DNA of 64,000 nt from the NCBI RefSeq assembly GCF_030247195.1, contig NC_080672.1:163127471-163191470 (forward strand). Direction: 5' to 3'. This DNA is from Topomyia yanbarensis. Lineage: Eukaryota; Arthropoda; Insecta; Diptera; Culicidae. This document shows positions 10,340-23,188 of the stretch, piece by piece. Numbering within the stretch: position 1 is the stretch's first letter; each line of letters begins with the position of its first letter. Position numbers and translations under genes: made by a program. The notes beneath the pieces were generated by a model, which saw only the letters and a list, made by a program, of their open reading frames with translations, searched no databases and was not told the origin of the DNA.

Positions 10340-13300
10340 TCCGCGTCACATATCTTTGCCTTTAAAAATGGAGACAATGCATCAAACATTTTAATAAAAT
10401 TCATAGATGTTGTTAACAGTCTTCCCTTTCATGCTAATGCTTTGGACAAAATTCAAACCAAAATATGAACAATATATATTATTAATTTTCTCTTCTAAAT
10501 CACTAATTCTTGTTTCGGATTGTAAACGAATGGCCATGAGAGGTGTGAAAAAATGGAAGAAATTGGTGAAACAAAGGTGAAAATTCTGCTGGTAGTTCAA
10601 GGTTTCATACCTTTCATTTCATATGCTAGGCTGAACCGATATCTTTTTTCCTAAGGCAAAATTATTCACAACTTTCTCGCTGATTTTAACGTTGAATCAG
10701 TGCATTCAAGGCGAACAAATGCTTAATTCGTAGCAAATCATACCTGGTTCCACCCAGAATATTTTTTATGTGAATTCTCGTAAGAAAATGTTCTTTTTCT
10801 TAAAATAATTACAAAATTTGAGGAAAAGATGGTATGATGCAACAAACCAATCATGAGATGAAACGGCACGAGAGAGGAGAAAAGTGTTAAAATCATTCAA
10901 AAAAGCTGCTAAATGAATGATCGCGCAAGATTGAAGATATTATTCGATTTTATGCTGAATATAAAGATTTTAGCCGAATTTTCTATGTAATGATTTTTTG
11001 ATACCCTATTAGTCCAGCGTATGAAATTTCATACGTTAGTTTTTTTTCTCGCAACAAAACGTTCCAAAGTGGATATTTTATTTTTTCCCATACTTAATTC
11101 GGCATAATATGAGGGCTCACAAAGTATTTTATAAATTACCAAAAGTTTTAACATAGCTGGGATATAATGGGTTAAAAACGCCGTTTAGAATTATTCAAAA
11201 AGTATGAATTATAAAAATATGTCAAAAGTTGTAGTTAGGAAAACTTCTTCATTGAAAATTTTTCCATGATCCAAAGATACTTTGGAAAAGTTTCGTTTAC
11301 GTCCTTAAAATGATAAACATTAGATTGTTGACATTTCATGATGGTGAAACGCGAATAACTGTTAAAAAGGCATAATTACACGAATTAATTGTTTTTGTTG
11401 GAGTCAAATATCTCGACAACAATTGCATTTTGGAAGATTTTTGTTAAATACATTATGATTTAAAATGATACTTAGAATTATATTTTGCAATAAAATTACA
11501 GTTTTGCATAAGTATGACATTTAAAAACATGTATAAAGTTATTGTTAGAGAATCTTGTTTATCGATAGAACTTATCGATCCATTATGCAATTACATTCAA
11601 AATGTTTCTTTTCTCTTTGGGTTTTTGTAAAAAAAAATAAATAAAAAAATGGGTTTTTCGCAACACAATTTTTTTTGTTTTTAAATTATTATCTAGTCAA
11701 TAACAATTAAATTAATGTTTCGGCATCAGCGGGAACGAGGGAATTGCACTGGATCAACAACGAAGGATTTGGATCAGCAAGCACCGATTACTGCTACCTG
11801 TAAAGAGACAACGACTCGATGATTCCACAAGTCGACGCACCACCGCCAGAGCATACCACATTCAACAGCTTACAATATATATGTACTTATTATAGCAATG
11901 TAAACAATTAAATTATTAAATGAAATTAATGTTGCCGACTTGAACTGATCAGTTGAACATTCGGCGCAAACTACTCGAGTCTTTGACTGATTGTTCGCCT
12001 TTTTCGGTATTAGTTCCAGAACTAAATAACTTAACGCAGACAGCGATCCTTTCTGCAGATTGTCGGCATGCAATAATTTAGCTTATTTGCTATGCAACAT
12101 TTGATTGTGAGCAAACCTACATTTGTTTGTAGGACTAACGACTACCGTTAATAATCTCTTTTTTTAAAATCATGTCATGAAAAGACATAAACGAAAACAA
12201 CAAAAAATTTATTAACAACTTCCTTAAAACTCACTTTATTCAAGACACCTGACACCAGCAGCATGAACAGTTTGAATTTAAGTTAATATTCATGATTACC
12301 ACCAAATTACCTTGTTCCGATTTATGGTCATTGCTCGCGTCTCGATAAAAATCTCGAAAAGTATCCCTATTCACTACACACTTGGAAGGGACGAGTAATT
12401 TGAATGGAGCCAGACTTTTCCACACAAAACATCAGCCGCTGAAGAATACCTTCACTTATTTTTTGCTTGGTTTCACTGGTTCACTTGTAAGATCATATGT
12501 GCGAGTTATAAGTAAAGATTAGAAACTCGCAACAGATCGAAGTAGAAAACTTGGACCTACACAATTTACTATATATTCCGAGAGTGCACAATTTACAAAC
12601 AATTTATGCTGATAAAATAGCCCCATTTGATAATTCGGACATCACGTGTCTCCTGTTTCAACGCACGGAGCAGATTTGATGACTTTTGCAGCCAATTATT
12701 GACAAATTTATTTTCATTGTACTAAGATTCACACTACATGATTTGGAAACGAAAAATTTGTTATTTTTCCAATTTGAAAAAACAATTGCCGGGATGAAAA
12801 AATTCCAAGTCCAACTTTGTGCATACTTTTAAGAAAAAAAATCACATAACTTCATCAAGTACAAAGCGTTCTAATTTAATTTATGTTATCCATAGTCCGC
12901 TCCAGCTATTCGTGCCTCATGTAGGTTTATGAATAAGAAAAGCTTCTGCTTCTGTCATTGATTTATTATGAGTTCATAAACATAGGAGTGTAATCTGAAA
13001 ATCTTTTTTTACATGCGTTCCTATCCAGGATCGATGTATTCGACAACACCAAGTAATACCAAGGAACAATTTCGTTGGCACGGTTTTGATTGTTAATTCA
13101 ATCGCTTGAAAGGTCACTTATTTTGTCGCGTCTCTAAGCCCGGTCAAACGACTAGCACAACACACACGCACAAAATTCTAATTAAATATTCGATCAAAAT
13201 AATAGTTTATTCTCACGTAACCACGCAACAATGAACGCTCCGATCATAAATCAGCACCTCATTATGCTCCGTTGTTACAGCGCAGACCCCTCAGTCTCGC

Positions 13301-13475
13301 ATACGGAAGTTTACTGACAATTAACGTCCCAAAATGAGCAGACAGACAACGGAAACGTCGGGAAACGGAGATCGGTACAGTGCATCTCTCGTAATAGATC
13401 TACAGGGTGGACTTCCTATAGCTGGTGCGGGTTCCGCTGTAACATATTGCTGATATGGCAGGCAGCCCACAGGGC
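10340..13475. other. No supported gene; AT-rich
   Basis: The stretch is rich in A and T runs and holds only short chance frames. I see no inverted-repeat element with readable target duplications. It may be remnants of older repeats. Confidence 0.5.
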
Positions 13476-13511
13476 TATAAAAACGATCTCGTCAGCCATT
13501 GTTTTGCAGTC
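13476..13511 (+). promoter_or_regulatory. Candidate core promoter: TATA box and arthropod initiator
   Basis: TATAAAAA starts at 13476 and a CAGTC initiator has its A at 13508, 32 bp downstream, which is the spacing expected for RNA polymerase II in insects. The first ATG downstream (13568) opens only 15 codons before a stop, so any gene would need a spliced or untranslated first exon. Chance occurrence in AT-rich DNA is possible. Confidence 0.3.
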
Positions 13512-13749
13512 AAAAATAGGAAGGCGGAAAAACTCACTGTTGTCACACATAGTGTATACGTTCTAGTATGAGCAGAAAAATGTTGGAATTAATTTGCGTT
13601 GGGAAAGAACTCTGACGAACGTTAAAATCGGTGTACTATTCACAGCATTTCCTCCATTCACCTGTTTAGACTTGACAATTGTTGTTTGTTCTACGCTTTG
13701 GTCGACAGGTTGCTTATGTATAGTAGAATTGACATGGTTCTGAATAGTA

Positions 13750-13860
13750 GGGGATGCCGGGGCTAGTGGGCGGTTAGGATACGTCGGTGGAATCCTTTTT
13801 CTCTGATTGTATTAGACATATGGCACTGTCTTCCTGCGATACCCTGTGCATTTTCAAATT
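13750..13860 (+). repeat. Left-end fragment of the GGGGTTAGTTGGCGG element
   Basis: This stretch matches about 105 bp of the left end of the element at 9562, including TATTAGACATAT followed by GGCACTGTCTTCCTG, with moderate divergence. The similarity fades after about 13860 and no right end is present, so it is a truncated, older copy. Confidence 0.65.
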
Positions 13861-15031
13861 GAGAACTCGTTCCACAGGGGTACGTACACCGACCGATAGA
13901 CAAAGCTCGATCAAGAAGAACAACAATCTGTAATGCAAACTGTAAACTTATGAAACTATGCCCCGAGTTCCTCTATGTGTACGATTATTATAGCACACAG
14001 AAAGCTAACAAATCGCGAACATTCCATTCCGTATTATCATCAGCCGGATCGGTCACCGGTGAAATGCCACTGTCAGCGACAATCAGTACGAGTCACCATA
14101 GATAATAGTAGGAGAGCCCGTAGTAGACAAGGGCACCTAATGTGGCAAATTGAACCCCCGTGCATGGAATTGAAACGCTAAACGTCACATTATGTCGCCA
14201 CTACCGGTTCTTGCTGAAAGAAGCGATGCGCAAAAACTGCCAAGCTAAGGTTCCATTATAGCGTCCTCGTTTGAATTCCGTAGCTTAACCGCAATCAAAT
14301 ATAGGTATCAATGGTAGATTTATTCAACGATAGAGCAAAACTTGTTTCATACTAGCCAACGTTTGTAAAGCTTGACGTTAAGCACGTTTCGCTATCATAA
14401 ACTTTATACGGAACGACGGTGAAAAATCCGAAGCACCACTGCCGCGGCTGTTTAAATGACGTTTGTTTGAGTAGTTACTTTTTCACAATGCATTGCATCG
14501 TGCTGCAATATTTTATAAACGATGTCAATAAATTGTCGGGTAATTTGTTACAACCGCCAACGTACGTGTGAACTCGTCGGATGCTGTCGTTGGTGTTCGC
14601 GATTAGTTTTCCGCCAATCATCAACCGATTCGGATGTGCAGCGCTGATACTTGGATAGGCAAGCAAGCAGCATTAATAAATAGGTAGCAGTGTTTCGAAT
14701 TTCAATCACGTCTAAATGGAAGGAAAACTCTCGATCCCGTAAAGCAGAGGAAAGGCGGTGTTTTTTGTTTAGTATGCGTGTTACCCTGTTGCTCATTGAC
14801 GGTATTGCTTTTGGACAGCCTGCGAAATCTGTTGAAATAGAAGGCGAAAATTCCGCATAGGGATTGTAGTGCCAAAGCAGAGTCTTTTTGCGCTATCATT
14901 CATGACCAATGCGCGTTACTGGTGCTTGAATTTAAAGATGATCTCCTTCCCACTTTTTCAAGATATGTTTATCATTTACCGCTTAGCTAACTTCTGTAAA
15001 ACTATCGCGAGTTTCCTAAAACGATTGTATC
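13861..15031. other. No supported gene
   Basis: Several overlapping short frames occur on both strands between 14475 and 14900, but none carries a recognisable domain or codon pattern. I see no repeat boundary. Confidence 0.45.
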
Positions 15032-15035
15032 ATAT

Positions 15036-15772
15036 CGTCGCTGTTGTGCTATCTTATGACAAGCGCCATTTAGCACATTTCGAGAAAAACTGAATATCTT
15101 GAAACTCATAAATGCTATAAACAATTCAAAGAAGCCAATTGACGCTTCTATCTTTTCTGTATACATCTTTCAAATATTACGAAAATCGATTGACTATGTT
15201 GCGAGTTTTTACTAAGAATGCAAACAAAAGTCGCACTCACACGTGTCATAGGTGTGTATTGATGACAAAATTTGTATGGCGTGTCACAATCGTGCATGGA
15301 AAATTTTCCATTGAAAAAAGCATCAATTATTACCTTTAATTCACATCTTTGGCTTCATCTATGAACAATCGGTGAGATGCATTTCGAAGGAAATAAGTCA
15401 GGGAATCTAGAAAAATAGGTATTTTTAGTTACAGTGTTGCCAAATATTACCAGTTTAAAGTTTAAACTGCATTTTTCTCACACTTCGTGTATTTTTGTTT
15501 TGAAAATGATGATGCCATTGTGTTTATCAGATAGTTTTACACCTAAAAATATCTTATACATCAAGATAACTTTAGCCAATCCCCAGACACAGTCATTTGA
15601 AGCAAAAAATTAAAAATTTCTCTGTACGTTTCTCGCTGTATCTCAGTAACAGAGCAGGATGTCAAAAATCTGAAAACGCCACTTTGTAAAGACTTTTTAA
15701 ACGAGTTATGTGGCATATCTAACTCAGTTTACCTCATAATGCCGTTTGTCATAAGATAGTACAACAGCGACG
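15036..15772 (-). mobile_element. MITE family A, copy 2 (737 bp, target duplication ATAT)
   Basis: The terminal inverted repeats are CGTCGCTGTTGTGCTATCTT at the left and its complement, with one change (AGTACAACAGCGACG), at the right. The flanks are ATAT on both sides (15032-15035 and 15773-15776). The interior aligns with copies 3 and 4 in the same orientation and with copy 1 when inverted. No coding capacity. Confidence 0.87.
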
Positions 15773-16165
15773 ATATGATGTATAAATCGAACATGACATT
15801 GAAAATATAAGGCTAGATGTCATTCCAAAATCTAACATCAAAATTTGTTAATAGAGAATCTAAGAGGTATTTTCATAACGAAACACTTACTTATTAGGAC
15901 AAACTATGCGTGGTGCTACAATGGTGTAATGCAAAAAAAGAAACAGATTGATTACAACTAAGTGTAAATGAGTGTAGCACCGACTACACCGGTTTATTAC
16001 AAAAATGCAAATGCCATAAAATTTACTGTACTCTCTCAGATTACGAACAGTTATGGGTTTCCTATTGCCTTCTATTCGTTCTTCTGATACCAATTCGCAC
16101 ACAAAAAGCATGCTGTGGGACATATTAGTGAGATTCAAAATGGTCAGCAAATCGGAAAGGGATGG

Positions 16166-16300
16166 GGACGTGCAGAGCGTAGTTGGTAAATCGATTGGCT
16201 TGTACGCAGCTCATCTGGGTTTAATTCCCAACCCTGCACATGGGGTTATAATTTTTTCTAGAGATTGTTAGAGAGATTGAAGAGGTTAAAAAATGATAGT
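16166..16300 (+). mobile_element. tRNA-derived SINE fragment (mosquito type)
   Basis: A pol III A-box-like GCGTAGTTGGTAAATCG (about 16178-16194) is followed 22 bp later by a B-box-like GGGTTTAATTCCCA (16217-16230), then AACCCTGCACATGGGGTTA and a T-rich segment. Split promoter boxes, the CCA-like head and the following GGGTTATAATTTTT tail are characteristic of tRNA-head SINEs that are common in Aedes and Culex, by my recollection of those families. The body after 16260 is degenerate and I see no target duplication. Confidence 0.6.
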
Positions 16301-18224
16301 AGAAATAAGGTTTTCTACACTACACATATATGTAATACATATTTGACAAACATCACACAATGTTTAGCACACATAAAATCAATGTTCTATTCTGTGGGTC
16401 AATTCTCACCGCATGAATTAAATTGTCAGCACGATGGTATTCATAATTTCACTGCAACGAAAAATATTGGCTGACCCACAATAGTTTACAGTTCGTTGTG
16501 CCGGAAAATGTCTGATGATACAGCATGGGTGCAAACAAATGATTCGTAAAACTAATCCTTCTACTTTCTACTTCCTCTCATCAAAACAAATATAAACATC
16601 ACACACATGAAATGGACAAAATTACAATATAGCGAAAATAACTACTACCCTATCCCTTTTCTTTATTTAGCGATGAATCGATATCGATATTTAAATCGAT
16701 AGATCAATTTGATAGCTCTCAGATTTAGGTGGGTTATTTTCTATAGGATTTAATTTTGACGTCTACTAAACTTCCGGATATCTCAGACAGTAGTTATCTA
16801 AATCCAAATCTACAAATTTGGTTGCTTGTCGCATAACCAAATCATAAATAGTAGCAAAAAACATTTAATGTTCAGTCAGAGACAAGTCAAGGATAACTCC
16901 AGCGTAACGACAAAACAGACGATATACTACCTTCAAAAGTATTTTCGTCAAACTTATCGGAATCAACTTAAAGCAAATGTGTGTTCCCTAATTCAAACAA
17001 CTATAATGAATTTAATCCAGAAGCCAATGAGAATCAATAACTTTGACATTAATAACAACATGGTTCGCCACAAAAAATAAAACAGTTAAATAGTTTGGTC
17101 GTCATATTTCTCACATACAAGACGGCAGAAAAAAGCACGAAACACATCCAATGGGTTGTATTACTGTTGCTCTGTAATCTATTATTGTGGACGAAAAGTT
17201 CCAAATGGACATCATATTTCGAACTACGTTTATCAAAAAATCCTACAATTAAAAAAGCCAAAACAATGACAAAAAATCATTTGAATCATTTTTAGCTGGT
17301 GGTACTGTCTGAGCTACAATGTTTCATCGGTTTCATATTGTACTTGGTGATGAAGGAGATTGCCTTAACCGTAACGGCTCCGCTTTGACGAGGTTTTCTG
17401 TTTCGTTGCGGTTTCTAATCCGATGCCAGTTTTCTTCTACATCAAACGAATCTCCGACCGGTCTGGACCGAGCTCGAACGACACGGGACGAGTTTACAAC
17501 CGGTTAAATGGGTGCTAAATGAAGAGCAAAGTGGTGCAGACGCGTGCAAGTTGAATTCTGTCGCATGCCCGCAGCTCGCTTCAACTGGCATTAGGGTAGT
17601 GATTGGGGAGCTCTTCACATCTCTCCCATCGGAACGGATGTGGTTCGGTGCTACAGTGTAATTTCGAGCCGGATCATCAATACCAGAATTTAGTTGGTTG
17701 ATTAGGTGTAGCGAAGAAAAATTGCAAATTAGGCGTGCAAATAGGCTATGTCAATCAACACTTTTCAGCCTTCTTCCGACTGATGAGCGGCCAAAACATG
17801 CACCGGAGGAGTCGGAGACAAATTGGTTTTTTAATTGACTATGATGCGGACTTAGCGTGGATGATCAACTATCGATATGATCTTGCGTTTAAAGTGATTT
17901 TAGACTGCATCTGACGGCGGTCTTATATATCAGGGGAGCATGGGATTGATGAGAAACAGATAATTAAAAACCGAACCTGAGATCATGTGCTACATTTTTG
18001 ATTTTGTTTTTTTTGCCATGTTAGTAAGAGCTGTTAGCTATTGCCTCATTTTGACACGCAGCTATTGAACCCCTATTGAACGAATCCGACGAAATAATTT
18101 GCAATGCATTATAAACTAAACACTCTAAATGCAACGAAACGGTTTGTTCGATACATTTCAAGAGTCAATCTTACTTGCTTGCAGCAGAAGTAGTGCATTC
18201 GATACGTGTTCTATCATCGTGCTT
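16301..18224. other. No supported gene; includes a TATCGATA motif
   Basis: At 16677-16703 there is a cluster of ATCGAT palindromes that includes TATCGATA, the DREF recognition sequence of fly promoters. There is no initiator or frame nearby to support a promoter. A less AT-rich patch at 17319-17660 has a 62-codon frame with no recognisable domain. Confidence 0.35.
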
Positions 18225-18250
18225 ACATACCTAGAAGTAAAAAGACAAAA
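18210..18250 (-). promoter_or_regulatory. Weak candidate recursive splice site
   Basis: On the minus strand a T-rich run ends in CTTCTAG directly followed by GTATGTAAG (junction between 18231 and 18230). That is an acceptor placed directly against a plausible donor. It is on the same strand as the stronger site at 45.9 kb. The pyrimidine tract is interrupted and the donor is not ideal, so chance is a real alternative. Confidence 0.22.
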
Positions 18251-19349
18251 AACTGTATTATACATTTGTCAAGAGTAATGGGATTGGAAAATTCACAGCT
18301 ACTGGGAACGAAAATGAATAACTTGAAACTTTATGTGTCAGTAAACATGGAAAATGTTGAAAAGTTTTAGGATTAATTGGTATAATTTTCTATCATTCTA
18401 CCATTTAGTTTAATTCTATTAGAGTTGCTAATTATCTTAGCATAGTTCCTGCTCCAACTAGTTATGAAAGATTATTTGCAAATATTAACAAAATAATTTG
18501 ATTGCATCGAATTTGAAGTACTATAACTCCAATATTTCAATATATAGTATCCGAGTGTGAAAGAGAATAACTGCCGTTATACTGAACGACATAATTAGAC
18601 TTTTGTACTATATGATAGGAAATATGCATACACAAAAAAATGACATTATCTGTGACCTGATTGGTTGTCTATTGTTCGACCGACGAGCGAATAGTATATC
18701 TTGTTAGCATCTCCCCATTAGATGACAGTAAACGGTGGCTATGCATAAATGAAATTGCCTGCTTGGTAATTACTCATTCTGTACACCAAAAACGAATCAT
18801 CGGGAGCGTAAAAGCATCTGTTTTTTCCGCTCTCGAATTGTGAGTAAAAACCTCCCATATGACCACCATCATACTTGTACAATACAATATCGAGCCCCAT
18901 AACCGCTGACTTTACAGCGTAGAAATAACTTGAATAAGACATAGAAACGTCGCAATACATTTCCACTTGTGATCGCTGATGCAAATATGAGAAGTTTATA
19001 TAGTTCATTCGAAAAACTGCATATCATGTTTACTTATGGCCTAGGGTATAAAGAGACGTTTTTAGCGTGTAGATGTTTGTCAGTTCGAGTCCTGATACTA
19101 CCCGATAGCATTTTTTCTCTAGTAAGGCTTAGTTCCAAACACTTACATACAAACGGGATATTAATAACAGTGGGAAAGTGGTAGAAAGCAAAATACGTCA
19201 ATGACGATGCTGAAAGGTTGGTGGCCATTGCCCTAGGGGACCTTGAAGTCTTTGTTAGGGATCCGGGGATATTGAGTGTATATTGAGATTTAAGGTCTTG
19301 TTTCCTAACAAACTGAAAATAACATATTGATAGCATACAAAATCGATGT

Positions 19350-19424
19350 TTATCGGTGGGGGTCCGCAGCAACCCAGGGTGATCTCCAAGGGGTCCGTGG
19401 TACGAAAAAGGTTGAGAATCGCTG
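19350..19424 (-). mobile_element. One terminus of a hAT-type element
   Basis: On the minus strand the end reads CAGCGATTCTCAACCTTTTT and continues CGTACCACGGACCCCTTGG. The CAGNGNTTCTCAACCTTTTT start followed by a CACGGACCCC segment is a well-known style of hAT-superfamily terminus. The other end is not recognisable, although GCTGAAAGGTTGGTGG at about 19209-19224 is faintly similar. No 8-bp duplication could be matched. Confidence 0.5.
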
Positions 19425-20754
19425 CTTTAGGAGATACCGATGACAATAAATGGCACCGTTTTTATTGAAATTCCCAAAAAAGGGTTAATAAAGACAATAT
19501 ACATTTATGGATCGATGTTCAATACAATTAATAGAGTTTTGTGGACTGTTCAAATTGGTTTGCAAAAAAAAAAATAGAAAAATAATAACTTTTCAAGGAT
19601 AATATTCGAAATATAAGCATTTTTATAATGCAATGTTTTAAAAAACCGGAAATTATTCGTTTAAAATCATGCATTATTGCCCCAGCTCTGCCAATTTTTC
19701 GATCATTTTAAAAAATATACGTGTAATTTCCATATAAAACTTCAATTAATTTCTTTTCTGATACCGTGACTTGTTTTTTGACCGACGATGAACAAATTTG
19801 CAACATCGCAAAATAAATGTCACCCTAATATACAATTATTAAAAATAACATAAAGACATATAACCACATGCACTTAGGAATTCAATAGAAAAGGAGTCTC
19901 CTTATAGGGTAGACTCATTAGTCAGGATGTCAAGCTATTTCGTTGATAACTCGACTTACGGTGATTTGATTGTACTTAAATAGGTATCACCATATTTGCT
20001 TCGTTCCAAAGAAACAGTGCAATTAAAAATTTTGGCTGGGAAATGCATAATTCTCGCGGGTCTTGATCTTATTATCTTATCGGCTACATAAAAAATCCTA
20101 AACAAGATAATTGTTGCGAAAAGAGATTCATGCCAATCACTAAACGGTAACAATTGCCCTTTGACTATAATGCTTTACTGCGAAGTTTCATCTCATTTCT
20201 GATGTTCGCTATATTTTTTCAGGCTGAAGGCGGCACACTAGAATGTAGGACTCAGTATTTACTAGTTAGACAAATTATTTATTACAAAACTAGGAATCCG
20301 CAGCATTTAAAACAGCATGAACAAATTTAATGTGACTTCAAATATTTCTAAATAATTAATATTCATTTTATAGATAGTTAATGGTAACCCAGGTTATGGA
20401 TTGATTTGGTTTTATCTTGATTTTCTATGGCAATTTGAGGTTATATTCTCACCGTCATTTCAGTCACGAAAAGGTATTCTGATATCTATTTTAGGCGAAG
20501 TGACTATTGGGTGATAGTCGTCATCCAGGTGACCCAGCATATCAATTTTTTACAATTTTTAAACAAAACTTAGTGCAATTTAATGGGAGACATTTGTCTT
20601 GATAGGGTTAGTTACACTTTTCAGGCACTTCACAGAAAGTGTAAAGCGACTGCTGGAATTATATGTCATTCACCCGGATATTACTACAGTATATCTCGTT
20701 GTATAGAAACAGGCGTAACTTAGCACAAAGTAATAAATTATTGATTAAAGTGAT

Positions 20755-20965
20755 ATTGTAATCCAAGATGGCGGTTTACGGTTATAAGAAAACCTCGAAA
20801 ACTATCATCAATATGGGTATGAATAGAAAAGGGGTGGTGCATAGATAACGGAATCCGATAATGGACACCATTTTGAAATTCAAGATGGCTGATGCCAGCT
20901 ACCAAAAAACCATGAAAACCATCATCAATCTGGGAATAATTTGAAATAGAGTAGTCAACACAGAT
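20755..20965. repeat. Two tandem units of a roughly 118-bp repeat
   Basis: TCCAAGATGGCGG near 20761 and TTCAAGATGGCTG near 20880 start two units that also share AAACC(T/A)(C/T)GAAAAC(T/C)ATCATCAAT and a following TGGG block. The units are about 75-80% alike by eye. The left unit carries GATAACGGAATCCGATAATGG, the linker of such repeats. Confidence 0.65.
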
Positions 20966-21034
20966 GAAAAATTTCATGTGAAATCACTCTACCCATGCTG
21001 CACAAGGGAACGCGACAAATGGTGCAACATTATG

Positions 21035-21542
21035 AGCTTGAGCTTGTGTGACCACCTCTGGCTGCTCTACGTTATCGATCTGGACTAGCTGAAGTCGCAC
21101 AGGGAATCAGTAGAGAATTATGCTTGGGAGTAGTGAAACATTTTGCAATGTGCAACTCCTGGTAATCTGGCGCCGGCCAAGCCCGAACGTAGATCGCAGA
21201 ATAAAATGGAAGGAATTGTTAGTCCGATACATGCTTTTGCTAGAGACCGTATATTCTACTGCGCACTCCACAAGTATCACGGGAGGAGAATATTTGTTAG
21301 TAGGTATAGAAGTAGGATTCTACACTTCTTCATGACCGATGCCAAAAATGTGACTCCACTATCTGGACCAAATATCGAACCATTAACTCATTGACCGGGG
21401 ACCAACGGCTTCACTTCTCTTCCGGAGGAAGACGTGACCACAGATTTTTTCACCTCAGAAAAATTACAACGAATCGGCTGGAATTGAGCCCCGACCAACT
21501 GGAATAGGTGGTGGTACACTTACCACTCAACCACCGGCGACC
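21035..21542 (-). mobile_element. tRNA-derived SINE, full length, with 17-bp target duplication
   Basis: The element is flanked by AATGGTGCAACATTATG (21018-21034) and AATGGTGCAATATTATG (21543-21559), a 17-bp duplication with one difference, which is the signature of target-primed reverse transcription. On the minus strand the head begins GGTCGCCGGTGGTTGAGTGG, a tRNA-like A box. The B box (GGGGCTCAATTCC) lies about 50 bp further in and fits GGTTCNANTCC loosely. The 3' end is ACACAAGCTCAAGCT, with AAGCTC repeated. Short frames on both strands inside it are not genes. A second, more diverged copy lies at 53559-54014 in the same orientation. Confidence 0.8.
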
Positions 21543-22037
21543 AATGGTGCAATATTATGCGTGTCATTAATTTTACGTTAGACACAAATCGCTTTATATA
21601 TAACGTATGTATTGGTGACTAAATCGACATAAAAGAAAAACATCCCCGAAAAATAATATCAAGACATGAGCCAAAAATTATTGATTGACCGCTTCAAGCG
21701 CCTCGAGCTGCGGCTCGTGTATGTATGTTTATAAAGCAGTGAGTTTTCGCTCTGTTCAACGCTGTTTCGTATATAATCAGGTTAAAATAAGATATGTTGG
21801 TTGAAAGTTTAGTAAATAACGAGCAAGTCTCGAGAGGAATAATGTGATTTTCCTCAGGATCATACAAATTTTTGATGATTTTCAGAGCCAATTCTATGTG
21901 CACGATAAATTTATCCGTGAAATTTAATCACACTAACAGTTTTGTTTGCAAAATTATGTAATACGCTTATGTTAATTTTCATATTTTTGCTGTGAATAGT
22001 TAACGAAAATCGATGATTAGCACCATTTTGAGCTATG

Positions 22038-22514
22038 CAATAAAATTGGACTAAACCGTTTTGCGCGTTAAAGGCACAAAACCTAATATAAATTAAGTTT
22101 TGCTTTTTTGTGTTTCGAATTCATCTCGTCAGAAACTATCACCATCTGGGTGTCTAGTTGGACGATGTATCTAAACTAGTACCCAAATTAGCACTAGTTA
22201 GACACAAAAAATTCCAAACAGTTCACACGACATATGTGAACGCCTAAAGCCACATGTCCCGAGTGATGTCCCGGGAAGCAAATATAGCTCTGGTTTGCTG
22301 ACGAGAAAGCGAAGACTAACTCTTGCCTTTTGGTTCAAGGAACCAAACGCCTGGTATTATACAATAAAATTGAACTAAACCGTTTTGCGCGTTAAGGACA
22401 CAAGACCTAATATAAATAGAGTTTGGCTTTTTTTGTGTTTCGAATTCATCTCGTCAGTAACTAGCACCATCTGGGTGTCTAGTTAGACGATGTATCTAAA
22501 CTAGTACCCAAAGT
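22038..22514. repeat. Direct repeat of about 155 bp, two copies 324 bp apart
   Basis: The block from CAATAAAATTGGACTAAACC to CTAGTACCCAAA occurs at 22038-22190 and again at 22362-22513 with about 90% identity by eye. Shared landmarks are CCGTTTTGCGCGTTAA, TCGAATTCATCTCGTCAG and TCTGGGTGTCTAGTT. The roughly 170-bp spacer is unique here. It could be a long-terminal-repeat-like remnant or a local duplication; no frame lies between. Confidence 0.75.
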
Positions 22515-23185
22515 AAAATTCTGTGGAAAAACTTTGAAGAAGCAACCAACCATCTATCAGATCAACGAGAAAAGTCTTTTGTGCGGATTTTTGATTTGCC
22601 ACTGTTCCTACGCGGTGAATTAACGCGGTATTTACGCGGTTTTTGAAAACCATGTATATGTAAATCCAACAAACTAACTTTCATCATTACATCATTTACA
22701 TTTTTCCCATGAGACCAAACATAGTTCAAAGAGCCCTTTATTCAGTCCGAAGCAATGAGTGAAATTTCACTACAAGTGATCAAACAGAAAGTAACTAAAA
22801 TAATAATAAGAATTATACAACGGCAAAGTATTTAACCATCATGATGGACGAACGAACGGCTGTGTACTTGTCGGCAAGGGTTGAAGAATGCACGATAGAG
22901 AGACTTACAGGTATTCAAGCATGTTGTTCCACGGAGAAAGCATCATCACAGCCTTCCGTTCAGTAAACAACTACGGTTCAAATGAATGGGCTTGAAAAAT
23001 GATAACACTATGCTTGGCCACCACTCTGTTTAGTCAATATCAACAAAACATTAATATAGAAACGATGAAGTGTCAAACGAGGGAAAGGTTGGGGGTATCG
23101 CAACGAATGGGATTATTTTTTCCCACGGTTTAATGTATTTTTATGGTTTCGTGGAGGCAGTTTTATTTATCTTTCTCCAAAGTTC
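22515..23185. other. No supported gene
   Basis: A few ACGCGG motifs at 22608-22645 (for example TTTACGCGGTTTTTGAAAA) are the same core as the minisatellite at 29.5 kb, so this may be a remnant of that repeat. Nothing else is recognisable. Confidence 0.45.
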
Positions 23186-23188
23186 TAA

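Noticed and set aside
21120..21394. Two overlapping plus-strand frames of 71 and 83 codons
   Set aside because: They lie entirely within a SINE on its antisense strand.
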